The position numbers were made by a program, and so were the translations under genes. This document shows positions 9,197-17,739 of a stretch of DNA of 64,000 bases, piece by piece; position 1 is the first letter of the stretch; every line of letters starts with the position of its first letter. Below the pieces are notes generated by a model. The model was not told the DNA's origin and did not search any database. It was given only the letters and a program-made list of their open reading frames with translations. Where the stretch lies: the NCBI GenBank assembly GCA_013388745.1, contig JACAER010000042.1, forward strand, positions 101,539-165,538, given 5' to 3'. This stretch comes from Chloroflexota bacterium (lineage in GTDB: Bacteria > Chloroflexota > Anaerolineae > Aggregatilineales > Phototrophicaceae).

Positions 9197-9646
9197 TTAC
9201 GATTTCTCGGCGGCCAAACGTGAGGGGTGGTTGCTTGGCAGGGCTCTGGGGTTAATCACATTTTCGTCCTGCGCACGCGCCGCTACGATCAGCGCCCGTG
9301 CTTCGTTTTCGCCGGGGACGATGCGCACATAATGCGCCATGTTTTTATAAGCGCGTATGGCGGCCTGGAACAGCGCGGTGACAAATTTACTGGATGTGAT
9401 CACCACCATCATACCGACGTTAGGGGGTTGTCTTTCGACAATCTTACGAATATGCGCCAGGGCGCCATCGCCAATTGGCCCGCTTTATCGCATATCAATG
9501 AGCACATCAACGCGATTGGTCACCAGCATTTCCATTTTCAGGCCGAGCGCCAGTGCGTTGTACAGATCGCTCCAAGTCCACTTGCCGACAAAATCATAGC
9601 GCAGCAGGGTTTGCTCGTTGTCTTCCCAGTAAACTTGAACACCCAT
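9197..9646 (-). pseudogene. Pseudogene: 149-codon gene interrupted by one in-frame stop; paralogue of 50637-51059
   Basis: The - strand frame runs without shift from ATG 9646 (with GGGGGC 3 nt upstream) to the stop at 9197. It contains a single TAA at 9485-9487, codon 54. The part before the stop (VYWEDNEQTLLRYDF, KWTWSDLY, VDVLIDM) aligns with the intact protein at 50637-51059 (TLWDNEARTILAYDF, VWNWTDFY, VDVVFSS). The part after it (GMMVVITSSKFVTALFQA) aligns with RLAIVVISNGFVRAMFNT. The gene is therefore either inactivated by one nonsense substitution or carries a base-call error. The internal ATG at 9412 might allow a truncated product. Fold unknown; the alternating hydrophobic pattern suggests a small alpha/beta, STAS-like domain, which is a guess. 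Confidence 0.75.
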
Positions 9647-9806
9647 GATGCCCCCTACAAGAAAACACATGTACCAAAACTACTTGTACACGCTGTGTAG
9701 ATACCAGGCAGTATAACCCGAAAGAATTAAAAAGTGTAAAGAAGTTTTCTTTTTGGTACATTTCTTATTATTCCGTTATTTTACATACCAGCAAAGGCTG
9801 CGCCAG

Positions 9807-11159
9807 ATGCCTTATTCACGCGGTTCTTGGTCATCATTAGGCCGCATCTGCCCCCCTTTCTGTGTGCGCAAAAGCCGGCAGGCGATTTACTGCTTCCTGC
9901 GCCTTGCTAGCGTACTGTTAGCCCTCCTGCCCGCTGCCGCGCAGGATGCCTGTCCTGACACGCCGCGTTTGCAAGCGCGCACTTACGCCCGCGTATCATC
10001 TGCCGCTCCCATCACCGCCTATGCCAGCGCTGGCCCCAACTCCGCGCCGGCCGGGCGCATCCCCGACAACAGTATTTTGTGGGTGGCGGATGGCCCGGAG
10101 TGCGTCAGTGGCGACCTTTGGTGGCGCGTCGAATATCGCGCTCTGGTCGGTTGGACAGCAGAGACCGCCCTGCAAATCGTGGCTGACGAAGACGCGCCAA
10201 TTCTGAGCATCTCTGGGCTAACCGAGATCATCATCTACGAATCGCGCACAGCGCATGACAGCGCGATCTTTGTCGCCGCGCCTGCCGGCGGCGTTGCTGT
10301 CAGCTACACCCCTCCTGGTTACAGCAATTCCGCGCCGCTGGTATCGCCGGATTTTGCACAAATCGCCTTTACCAGCGTGGATGAAACCACACCGCAGGCG
10401 TTCTTGGGGCTGATGGGCTTCGACGGCAGTTTCCGCCGCGTCATAGACCTTGTGCCTGCCGTCTATAGCTGGTCAGCGGACAGCGCGCGCCTGCTAGTGA
10501 TAACGCTGTCAGGGACGCTGTTTGTCGTCGATGCTGCCAGCGGCACAGTGAGTGCCTTCAATGGCGACCTCGACAGCCCCTCGGCTATTGCCTGGTCACC
10601 GGATGGCGCGCATATCGCCTATACCCATGACATCCGTCTGGGCATAATAGATTTGGCGACAGGTGCGGCACGCACGCTCTACAGCGCCGAAACGCCGCTG
10701 GATTCGCCCCTCTGGTCGCCGGACAGCGCCCATATTGCATTTTCTACGACGGTTGCCGGTGTCAGGCAGTTTTTCGTTTTCCATGTGGAAATCGGCAGCC
10801 TCAGCCAGCCGACAGGTCACGCCAACACCTCCGCTTTCGCCTGGTCGCCCGATGGCACGCGCATCGCTTTTGCCGGCGTCCGAGACGGCGATTCCGAAAT
10901 CTACCTCGTCAACGCTGATGGCAGTGCCCTGACGCAGGTGACCCACAACACGGCCTGCGATACCTGGCCTTCTTGGTCGCCGGATAGCAGTCACCTGGTT
11001 TTTGTTTCAGATCGTGATCGTGCCGCTTCAGACACCTGCGCTGGCGACATTTACATCGCGCGCGCCGCTGAAGGTGATGCGCGCCGCCTGACCTACAACG
11101 GACGCGATAACCGCAGCCCACAGTGGGTCATCATCGCCCCTGCCCTCCCGCCGAACTGA
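9807..11159 (+). CDS. Secreted TolB/PD40-type beta-propeller protein
   Basis: An exported protein with a six-bladed-type propeller; such proteins bind partners or sense ligands in the envelope, and no enzymatic role is visible. The N-terminus has a basic stretch, a hydrophobic segment (CFLRLASVLLALLPAAAQ) and a probable signal peptidase site before DACPD. An SH3-like segment follows (YASAGPNSAPAGRIPDNSILWVAD...WWRVEYRALVGWT). Repeated WSPDGAHIAY, WSPDSAHIAF, WSPDGTRIAF and WSPDSSHLVF motifs are the PD40/TolB signature, and NADGSALTQVTHN is typical of TolB blades. No good ribosome site was found. ATG 9807 is chosen, but a TTG at 9753 or a downstream start is possible. Confidence 0.8.
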   Translation: MPYSRGSWSSLGRICPPFCVRKSRQAIYCFLRLASVLLALLPAAAQDACPDTPRLQARTYARVSSAAPITAYASAGPNSAPAGRIPDNSILWVADGPECVSGDLWWRVEYRALVGWTAETALQIVADEDAPILSISGLTEIIIYESRTAHDSAIFVAAPAGGVAVSYTPPGYSNSAPLVSPDFAQIAFTSVDETTPQAFLGLMGFDGSFRRVIDLVPAVYSWSADSARLLVITLSGTLFVVDAASGTVSAFNGDLDSPSAIAWSPDGAHIAYTHDIRLGIIDLATGAARTLYSAETPLDSPLWSPDSAHIAFSTTVAGVRQFFVFHVEIGSLSQPTGHANTSAFAWSPDGTRIAFAGVRDGDSEIYLVNADGSALTQVTHNTACDTWPSWSPDSSHLVFVSDRDRAASDTCAGDIYIARAAEGDARRLTYNGRDNRSPQWVIIAPALPPN

Positions 11160-11181
11160 TTCCGCTGCGCAACATCGACTA

Positions 11182-11210
11182 TTGTCGCTGTGAGGTGAGA
11201 GTGCTATGCT
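11182..11210 (+). promoter_or_regulatory. Probable sigma70-type promoter for the sulfatase operon
   Basis: TTGTCG (11182-11187), 17-bp spacer, TATGCT (11205-11210). This is 27 bp upstream of the sulfatase ATG and predicts a leader of about 20 nt with GGGAG before the start. Confidence 0.5.
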
Positions 11211-11236
11211 AACGCCCGTTCGCTACGGGAGCACAC

Positions 11237-12778
11237 ATGACCCAGCCAAATATTTTGTTGATCGTTCTCGATACACAGCGGCGCGATCATCTTTCGATCT
11301 ACGGGCACACACGCAACACTTCGCCAGAATTTGACGCTTTTGCGGCCAACGCCGCATTGTTCGAGCGCGCCGTGTCGCCGGCGCAGTGGACACTGCCGGC
11401 ACATGCCTCGCTGTTCACCGGCTTATATCCCAGCACACACGGGGTGACACAAGGCAATGGGCAGCTTTCCGGCCAGTATCCCACGCTGGCGGAAATCTTA
11501 CAGGTGGGCGGCTATCACACAGTCGCCTTCTGCAACAACCCGCTGCTGGGCGTGCTGGATAACGGCTTGCGGCGCGGCTTCGACCATTTTTTTAACTACG
11601 CCGGCGCAGCGCCAGAACGTCCGCGCGATCTGATGCGCAGCGCCGTGCAGCGCAAACTCGCTACACGTTTTCGGCGTTTCGCGCAGGGAGTGCAGAATCG
11701 CTTTGCCAACAACGACGCCTTGTTTCGTGTGTCGCTGCATCCGCTGCTGACTCCGCTGTGGTCGCGTTACATCAACTTTAAGGGCAGCACGCCCCATTCG
11801 CTGCAAGACGCCGCGACCTATTTTGAACAACATCAGGCCGGGGGAGCAGAAAAGCCCCTGTTCATGTTTGTCAACCTGATGGGCACACATCTGCCCTATC
11901 GCCCACCGCAAAGCTATCTGAAGCGCTTTGCCCCCGATCTCGACAGCCGCAGTTACAACTTTATGCGGCGCTTCAACGCCGACGCCGCGCGCTGGCCGAG
12001 TCCGGTGGATGAGCCACCGCCGGATTGGGAGCGGCACACGCTGGATGCCTTTTACGACGCCGAAATCATGCATCAGGACGAGCACCTGGGGCGGCTGCTG
12101 CGGGCGCTGCGGGCCAGCGGCGCGCTCGACAACACGCTGGTCATTATCACTGCCGATCACGGGGAAGGACACGGCGATCATAACTTTTTCGGGCACAGTT
12201 TTGTCGTGTATCAGGAACTAGTCCATGTGCCACTGGTGATTCATTATCCACAGGCCTTCCCGGCAGGCGCGCGCGTGACGACGAACGTGTCTACCCGCCG
12301 TATTTTCCATACCGTGCTGCATGCGGCTGGACTCAAACCACCGCTGGACGAAGCCGATCCGAACGCCAATACGAGCGGGCTAACGCTGGCGAAGGCTGTC
12401 AACGGACACGCTGATACAGAAAATGGTATCGCGTTTGCCGAAGCGTTTCCGATCAATACCTATTTGCATGTGATGCAGCATCACAAGCCGATGCTGCTGG
12501 AGAAACTGCGACTGCGTTATGTACGGCGCGGCGTGTATATGGGCGCGCACAAATTGGCCGTCGTGCAAAATCAGGTCGAGGGATTGTTCAATATCGCCGC
12601 CGATCCTGCCGAAACGCTGAACGTGGCAGCGCAAAACGCGCTGCTGGCGGCGGATATGCAGCGCACACTCAACGAATGGCTGACGCAAACTGAGGCGCAG
12701 CGCGCCGCCGTCGAAACGCCCGGCACGGTCAGCCCGGAAGTCGAAGACCAACTGCGCGCGTTGGGGTATATTGAATGA
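11237..12778 (+). CDS. Sulfatase-fold hydrolase with threonine nucleophile
   Basis: A 513-residue alkaline-phosphatase-superfamily hydrolase of the sulfatase/phosphoglycerol-transferase type. Metal-binding Asp12 lies in ILLIVLDTQRRDHLSIYG. The nucleophile position is Thr52 in WTLPAHASLFTGLYP, where type I sulfatases have the formylglycine Cys or Ser. ITADHGEGHGDHNFFGHS supplies the second metal site. A Thr here is common in relatives that cleave phosphate or phosphonate esters, so the substrate may not be a sulfate ester. There is no signal peptide, so the enzyme is probably cytoplasmic. The last codons overlap the next gene (ATGA at 12775-12778), implying coupled translation with the esterase. 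Confidence 0.85.
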   Translation: MTQPNILLIVLDTQRRDHLSIYGHTRNTSPEFDAFAANAALFERAVSPAQWTLPAHASLFTGLYPSTHGVTQGNGQLSGQYPTLAEILQVGGYHTVAFCNNPLLGVLDNGLRRGFDHFFNYAGAAPERPRDLMRSAVQRKLATRFRRFAQGVQNRFANNDALFRVSLHPLLTPLWSRYINFKGSTPHSLQDAATYFEQHQAGGAEKPLFMFVNLMGTHLPYRPPQSYLKRFAPDLDSRSYNFMRRFNADAARWPSPVDEPPPDWERHTLDAFYDAEIMHQDEHLGRLLRALRASGALDNTLVIITADHGEGHGDHNFFGHSFVVYQELVHVPLVIHYPQAFPAGARVTTNVSTRRIFHTVLHAAGLKPPLDEADPNANTSGLTLAKAVNGHADTENGIAFAEAFPINTYLHVMQHHKPMLLEKLRLRYVRRGVYMGAHKLAVVQNQVEGLFNIAADPAETLNVAAQNALLAADMQRTLNEWLTQTEAQRAAVETPGTVSPEVEDQLRALGYIE

Positions 12779-13725
12779 AAATCAGCTTTTTGCGTGTTAT
12801 CGTACTGTCTGGGTTGTTGGCGTTGCTGGCGCACAGCCTGCTGGCGCGCGCCCAGACAGAAACGCCGCGCTGCGCACGTCCGCCTGTCGCCAGCGGCCAG
12901 ACACGGCATACGCTCGAATCGGGCGGCGAAACGCGCTCGTATGTGCGCTATGTGCCGCCGGGTTATGATCCGACGCAGCCCGGCGCGCTGGTGCTGAGTC
13001 TGCACGGCATTGTCAGCGACGGCGCAGAAATGGTCGATTTCACGGGATGGAACGCGCTGGCCGACGAACATAATTTCATCGTCGTGTATCCCGATGCGCT
13101 GTTTTTGCCTAACCTGTGGGTCTTTTTTCCGACGCCCGACGATATGCACGGCGGCGAAATCGACGATGTGCGCTTTTTCGAGGATTTGCTGACAGCATTG
13201 GATACCAATTTGTGCATTGACGCCAACCGCGTCTATGTGAACGGTTTTTCGGCGGGCGGGTCGATGTCCCTGTATCTGGCGTGTCGCATCCCGGAACGCT
13301 TCGCGGCGGTGGGAGTGGTCGCGCCGCCGTTTATCGCCCAGTTCGAGGACAGGGCATGGTGTCCGCCGGGCGCGCCGCTGCCAACAATCGCCTTTCACAG
13401 CACGGCTGATACGATTGTGCCCTATGAAGGTGGTGAGGGCTTTGGTTGGGAATTCGCGCCCTATGAGACCTGGACAGCGTTGTGGGCGGCGCGCAGCGGT
13501 TGTGATGCCACCCCGGAGACGCTGGTGACGCCGGAAGATGTGCGCGCTGTGCGTTATGTAAACTGCGCGAACAATGCCGAAGTCGTGGCCTACACCATCA
13601 TCGGCGGCGCGCACGCTTGGCCGGGCGGCGAACCTCCTGATGGCTTTGAGCCGATCACGTCGATTGACGCCAGCGCGCTGATGTGGGATTTTTTCGCGCG
13701 GCATGAGCGGGATACGAGTGGATGA
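12775..13725 (+). CDS. Secreted PHB-depolymerase/feruloyl-esterase-like alpha/beta hydrolase (LpqC type)
   Basis: A 316-residue exported serine esterase. Residues 1-27 form a signal peptide (basic start, SGLLALLAHSLLARAQ). The alpha/beta-hydrolase core shows the oxyanion region LVLSLHGIVSDG, the nucleophile elbow GFSAGGSM with Ser near 158, an Asp near 211 (HSTADTIVPYEGG) and a His near 280 (GGAHAWPGG). This is the catalytic layout of the PHB depolymerase/LpqC family, whose members deacylate polyesters or feruloylated polysaccharides. Several cysteines may form disulfides outside the cell. It overlaps the sulfatase gene by 4 bp and the NTPase gene by 4 bp, so the three are one translationally coupled unit. 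Confidence 0.87.
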   Translation: MKISFLRVIVLSGLLALLAHSLLARAQTETPRCARPPVASGQTRHTLESGGETRSYVRYVPPGYDPTQPGALVLSLHGIVSDGAEMVDFTGWNALADEHNFIVVYPDALFLPNLWVFFPTPDDMHGGEIDDVRFFEDLLTALDTNLCIDANRVYVNGFSAGGSMSLYLACRIPERFAAVGVVAPPFIAQFEDRAWCPPGAPLPTIAFHSTADTIVPYEGGEGFGWEFAPYETWTALWAARSGCDATPETLVTPEDVRAVRYVNCANNAEVVAYTIIGGAHAWPGGEPPDGFEPITSIDASALMWDFFARHERDTSG

Positions 13726-14258
13726 AAACGATTATTGTGGCCTCGACCAATCCGGTCAAAATTCAGGCGGCGCGCGACGGCTTCCGGCGGCTGTTTCCCA
13801 ACGAAAATTTTGAGGCGCGCGGCGTGTTTGTGCCTTCGGGTGTGCCTGCGCAGCCCATGAGCAGCGCTGAAACCCTGCAAGGAGCGCTCAACCGTGCCTG
13901 GAACGCGCGCCAGCAGGACAGCGCGGCGGATTTCTGGGTAGGGATCGAAGGTGGCTGCGAAGACGACGGGGCGGCGCTGCACGCCTTCGCCTGGGTGGTG
14001 GTGCTGGGCGGCGAACGCATAGGCAAAGGTCAGACAGCCACATTTGTCCTGCCGGAAGAAGTGGCGCAGTTGGTGCGCCAGGGCGTGGAATTGGGCGAAG
14101 CCGATGACCGAGTCTTCGGGCGCAGCAATTCCAAGCAGCAAAACGGCGCTGTCGGCTTGCTCACGGGCGACGTGATTGACCGGCTGGCGTACTATGAACA
14201 TGCTGTAATTCTGGCGCTCGTGCCGTTCAAAAACCCCCATCTGACATTTCCACGCTAA
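13722..14258 (+). CDS. yjjX: Non-canonical purine NTP phosphatase, YjjX/inosine-xanthosine triphosphatase family
   Basis: A 178-residue house-cleaning enzyme that removes inosine and xanthosine triphosphates from the nucleotide pool. The N-terminus IIVASTNPVKIQAARDGF is the substrate-binding SxNPxK signature. SAETLQGALNRA, FWVGIEGG and the C-terminal GAVGLLTGDVIDR motif also match the family, and length is normal. It is a cytoplasmic protein joined to the esterase gene by an ATGA overlap (13722-13725). The functional link with the two upstream hydrolases is not obvious, and co-transcription may be incidental. Confidence 0.9.
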   Translation: MKTIIVASTNPVKIQAARDGFRRLFPNENFEARGVFVPSGVPAQPMSSAETLQGALNRAWNARQQDSAADFWVGIEGGCEDDGAALHAFAWVVVLGGERIGKGQTATFVLPEEVAQLVRQGVELGEADDRVFGRSNSKQQNGAVGLLTGDVIDRLAYYEHAVILALVPFKNPHLTFPR

Positions 14259-14321
14259 AATGGAAAAATTCACAGGCGGCCTTTTTCAAGAAGAACGGGC
14301 AGGGTCGGAAAGGACAGAGCG

Positions 14322-14894
14322 ATGGCAGAAGAAAACGTGAAGGCTTCGCCGGAAGGCTGGCGTGCATGGCCGCTGTGGTTGCGCGTACTGCTGGTAGTGA
14401 TCGCTCTGCTGCTGCTGATCGGCGGCGGGGCATTTTTGCTGTCGCTGCCCGCGCCTTCGCGCACCATCGAAATCGTCGGCCAGCCACAGATCGACTACAT
14501 CGCCTTTGTCATTCCCTATACCAGCCGCCAGCAGCTTTTGGTGCCGCAAAATAACACAATGGGGCAGGCCGAACGCATCTGCGTGGGCATCGACGCTATC
14601 GCACTGGGAACGCTGCCGGAAGGCACAGATCAGGTAACACAGGCGCAGCAGGCTGTGCGCTTGTTCGCCAACGATCAGCCTTTTAGCAGTGACCAATTGT
14701 CGTTCGCCTACGATCCGACGGTGACGGCCATCACCGACAGCGCAGGGCAGATCATCCGCGAAACCAGCGGTACAGTGAGCATATGTATGCGCACGGCAGC
14801 GCTGTCGTCAGGCGATTATATCGGCACACTGGTAATCACGAGCACGGATGGTCAGGAACGCACATACGATTGGGCGTTTACGATTCGCGAATGA
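14322..14894 (+). CDS. Single-pass membrane protein of unknown function
   Basis: I do not recognise a family. The 190-residue product has a short cytoplasmic N-terminus, one membrane segment at about residues 18-43 (LWLRVLLVVIALLLLIGGGAFLLSL) and an outward-facing domain of about 145 residues that looks mostly beta (ISSTDG-type strands, SGTVSICMRTAALSSGDYIGTLVITS). Two cysteines in this domain (ERICVG, SICMRT) could form a disulfide. The final strands resemble an Ig-like or bacterial surface-adhesion fold, which is only an inference. It lies 63 bp after yjjX and may belong to the same transcript. Confidence 0.7.
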   Translation: MAEENVKASPEGWRAWPLWLRVLLVVIALLLLIGGGAFLLSLPAPSRTIEIVGQPQIDYIAFVIPYTSRQQLLVPQNNTMGQAERICVGIDAIALGTLPEGTDQVTQAQQAVRLFANDQPFSSDQLSFAYDPTVTAITDSAGQIIRETSGTVSICMRTAALSSGDYIGTLVITSTDGQERTYDWAFTIRE

Positions 14895-14993
14895 TCGGCA
14901 CGGTTTTGTATGGATTAACGAGCATCGGCTTCAGTAGTGATCAGGGGTTGGTGGCGCCGCTTTCCGGTCTGGGCTTGTGACGGATGAAGCACA

Positions 14994-15018
14994 AAAACGC
15001 CCCAGAAAATTGGGGCGT
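14994..15018 (-). terminator. Rho-independent terminator of the LysM gene
   Basis: On the - strand CGCCCC pairs with GGGGCG around AATTTTCT (14999-15018) and is followed by TTTTT. It sits 10 nt past the LysM stop codon. Confidence 0.8.
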
Positions 15019-15027
15019 TGAGGGAAA

Positions 15028-15450
15028 TTAGCTGCCGAGCTGGATGGTGACGTCGGGGATAATGAGCGTTTGGCCGACAAAGATGCGGTTGGGGTTGGTG
15101 ATCCCGTTGATCTGCGCCAGCACCGTCATATCGACCCCGAAGCGGCGGGCGATTGACGAGAGCGTGTCACCGCGCGCGACGACGTAAGTCGTGCCCTGGG
15201 CAGCTTCTTGCACACACAACACCTGTCCGGCGTTGATGCGGTTGACATTGCTGATGTTGTTCAGCGTTTGCAGCGCGGCCACCGTCGTGTTATAGGTGCG
15301 CGCGATGCGCGAGAGCGTTTCGCCGCGCTGAACCGTGTGCGTGCGCGCGCAGACGGCGCCCTGCGTGCTGGTTTGCGCCAGCGCCGACCACGCGGGCAGC
15401 ATCACAGCCATCATCAGCATAAGCATGGCGAAAATACGTTTGGCGTTCAT
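15028..15450 (-). CDS. Secreted protein with two LysM domains
   Basis: A 140-residue exported protein that is almost entirely signal peptide plus two LysM modules, which bind N-acetylglucosamine in peptidoglycan or chitin. The signal peptide is residues 1-25 (LMLMMAVMLPAWSALA|Q). LysM 1 (HTVQRGETLSRIARTYNTTVAALQTLNNI...INAGQVLCV) and LysM 2 (YVVARGDTLSSIARRFGVDMTVLAQINGI...IFVGQTLIIP) are both intact. There is no catalytic domain, so it probably acts as a wall-bound adaptor or scaffold. It is monocistronic, has its own terminator, and is divergent from the WD40 lipoprotein gene. Confidence 0.9.
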   Translation of the reverse strand: MNAKRIFAMLMLMMAVMLPAWSALAQTSTQGAVCARTHTVQRGETLSRIARTYNTTVAALQTLNNISNVNRINAGQVLCVQEAAQGTTYVVARGDTLSSIARRFGVDMTVLAQINGITNPNRIFVGQTLIIPDVTIQLGS

Positions 15451-15569
15451 GGTGCTTTGTCCTCATCTCGATATATGATTGATACGTAGCCTATGACGCC
15501 CGCCCGCTGCGCTTCGTTCCAGCGTTTTTATAACCTTTTACGACTTGGGCGGCGCGAAGGAAGATAGTT

Positions 15570-17660
15570 ATGGCCTACTTGAAGATTCTGTGTGTGATCG
15601 CGCTGCTGCTGCTGGTCGCCTGCGCCGGGAACAGCGGTGAGCCGTTGGTTTTTGACCCGCAAAATGTGATCGTGCCCAGTAACAGCGCGCTGCTAACAAC
15701 GCTGCTCACCCTAGGGGGGGGCGAAATCACACAGTCCGCGCTTTCGCCCGACGGTCGCACATTGGCGGTGGCAACTACGCTCGGCGTCTGGCTGTACGAT
15801 GGCGAAGCCTTTGTCACGCGGCAACCCCTACCCAGAGCGCGTTTATTAGAAGGACTCAACAGCCGTGCGCTGGCGCTGGCGTTCAGTCCCGATAGCGCCT
15901 GGTTAGCCTCTGGCGGCGACGATGGGCGTGTCTATGTGTGGGATGTCGCCAGCGGGCAGCCTATAGGGGCGCCGATCGAACACGGCCTGCGCGTGGTGGC
16001 GCTGACCTTCAGCCCGAATATGACTGTGCTGGCGTCGGCAGGCAGCGATAACCGCGTGCGTCTCTGGGACATGACACCGCAAGCCGACACATTCGGGCTA
16101 GAAGCGACCTCGCCGCTGCTGCATGGCGATCAGGTCACGAGTCTGGCCTTCAACCCACTGCTTTCTGCCGAAAACACGCTGCTGCTGGCGGCGGGCAGTA
16201 TAGACCGCACAGTGACTCTGTGGACACTGAACGCCGATGGCGTGCTGCGCGGTGAGCCACAAATACTGCGCGGGTTTACCGGCTCGGTGCTGAGCCTAGC
16301 GTTCAGCCCGGATGGCGGCTGGCTGGCTTCCGGGCATCAGGATTTCGAGGCTAACGATAACGCAATTCATCTGTGGGACATGACCACGCGCACAGAAGTC
16401 GGCGTGCTGCGTGGGCACACCGAAGGCGTCCACAGTGTGGCCTTCAGCCCGAATGGCTTTATGCTGATTTCAACCAGCGCCGACGGCACACTGCGCCAGT
16501 GGAATGTAGGCCAACAGCGCGAACTGCGGACGATTGATCGTCGCAGTGGGCCAGTCTGGAGCGCGCAGTTCACGCCCGACAATCGTTTTTTCGTGTCGGG
16601 GGCGGCGGACGGCACGGTACGGCTGTGGACAACACAGGACGGCGCGGCGCTCAACGCGCTGCGCGACTTCAGCGGCGCGGTTTTCAGCGTAGCTTTTTCC
16701 CCGGATGGCAATCTGCTGGCGACAGGTTCGCAGGATAACGCTGTCCATCTATGGGACTTGCGGGAGGGGGTAGAGGTCGCGACGCTGCGAGGACACTTCG
16801 AGCCGATTCTGACGGTGGCCTTTAGTCCCGACGGCCGGCGGTTGGCTTCGGGCAGTCGCGACCAGACGATTTTGCTGTGGGAGGTCGATGCGGCCCTGCG
16901 CGGAGTCGATTTGCGTCCATGCGATCAAACAACGGTGTACGCCGGGCTTTCACCAGAAGCTCAACGTGCGCATCCCTGTAACGGGGTACAAGTCCTGGAG
17001 GGACATCGCGATGACGTGCGCAGCGTGGTATTCAGCCCGGACAGCCGGATGCTGGCGTCGGCGAGCTGTGTGCGTCCCAGCACGGGCGCGTGTCAGCAAG
17101 GCGAAATCCGCCTGTGGGATTTGACAATGAACGGGCTGCTGGCGGTACTCCAACCTCCGATTGATAATGTGGGACGCGGGGTGGTGGATGAAACCGTGAA
17201 TCGGCTGGTCTTCAGCCCGGATGGAAGTGTGCTGGCCTCCGCTAACCGTGACGAAACGGTCAATTTGTGGGATGTGGAAAGCGGCGAATTAATAACGACG
17301 CTTTATGAGCATACCGGTTGGGTGGAAAGTGTGACTTTTAACTACAATGGGACGCTGCTGGCTTCGGGCAGCGACGATGACACCGTGCGTATCTGGGATT
17401 TGCGGAGCGAGGATCCGCCGCACATTTTACGGGATGATATGGCGGATGTGATCGACGTATTGTTCAGCCCCGACAGTCGTTTGCTGGTGGCGGCCAGCGC
17501 AGATGGGCGCGTGCGTATCTGGGACGCGGCCAGCGGGGTACTGTTGACTTATCTGGAAGGACACACGGGCGGCGTGACGAGTCTGGCGTTTCGATCGGAC
17601 GGCACACTGCTGGCTTCGGGCGGGGAGGACGGCACGGTACGGCTGTGGGGTGTACCGTAG
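15570..17660 (+). CDS. WD40-repeat lipoprotein, about 14 repeats
   Basis: A 696-residue surface lipoprotein. The N-terminus (LKILCVIALLLLVAC) ends in a lipobox with Cys at residue 18, so signal peptidase II and lipid anchoring are expected; lspA is in this window at 33064. The rest is WD40 repeats, each with LAFSPDG...LASG...VRLWD-type motifs. I count about 14, enough for two seven-bladed propellers. An insertion with two cysteine pairs (RPCDQTT...HPCNG and SCVRPSTGACQQG) interrupts the second propeller. It has no catalytic domain and is probably a protein-interaction platform outside the membrane. AGGAAG lies 6 nt before the ATG. The repeat style matches the kinase at 20881-25911. Confidence 0.9.
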   Translation: MAYLKILCVIALLLLVACAGNSGEPLVFDPQNVIVPSNSALLTTLLTLGGGEITQSALSPDGRTLAVATTLGVWLYDGEAFVTRQPLPRARLLEGLNSRALALAFSPDSAWLASGGDDGRVYVWDVASGQPIGAPIEHGLRVVALTFSPNMTVLASAGSDNRVRLWDMTPQADTFGLEATSPLLHGDQVTSLAFNPLLSAENTLLLAAGSIDRTVTLWTLNADGVLRGEPQILRGFTGSVLSLAFSPDGGWLASGHQDFEANDNAIHLWDMTTRTEVGVLRGHTEGVHSVAFSPNGFMLISTSADGTLRQWNVGQQRELRTIDRRSGPVWSAQFTPDNRFFVSGAADGTVRLWTTQDGAALNALRDFSGAVFSVAFSPDGNLLATGSQDNAVHLWDLREGVEVATLRGHFEPILTVAFSPDGRRLASGSRDQTILLWEVDAALRGVDLRPCDQTTVYAGLSPEAQRAHPCNGVQVLEGHRDDVRSVVFSPDSRMLASASCVRPSTGACQQGEIRLWDLTMNGLLAVLQPPIDNVGRGVVDETVNRLVFSPDGSVLASANRDETVNLWDVESGELITTLYEHTGWVESVTFNYNGTLLASGSDDDTVRIWDLRSEDPPHILRDDMADVIDVLFSPDSRLLVAASADGRVRIWDAASGVLLTYLEGHTGGVTSLAFRSDGTLLASGGEDGTVRLWGVP

Positions 17661-17705
17661 TGCCACGCACAGGGGCGCAAGATGATCGTACGATAGCAGG
17701 AAAAA

Positions 17706-17739
17706 GGCGAATTTGCGCTCTTTTTGCGCCGCAAATTCG
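17706..17739 (-). terminator. Rho-independent terminator of the DUF348/G5/3D gene
   Basis: CGAATTTGCG pairs with CGCAAATTCG (17708-17717 and 17730-17739), followed on the - strand by CCTTTTT. It begins immediately at the stop codon of the gene. Confidence 0.7.

Noticed and set aside
11237..12778. Sulfatase judged inactive for lack of the formylglycine Cys
   Set aside because: Thr in the TxPxH position is an accepted nucleophile in the wider superfamily, and all metal ligands are present.
15700..17660. Regular periodic repeats of about 120 bp, considered as a CRISPR or satellite array
   Set aside because: The repeats are WD40 coding units in one open frame and are diverged. There are no unique spacers of constant length.
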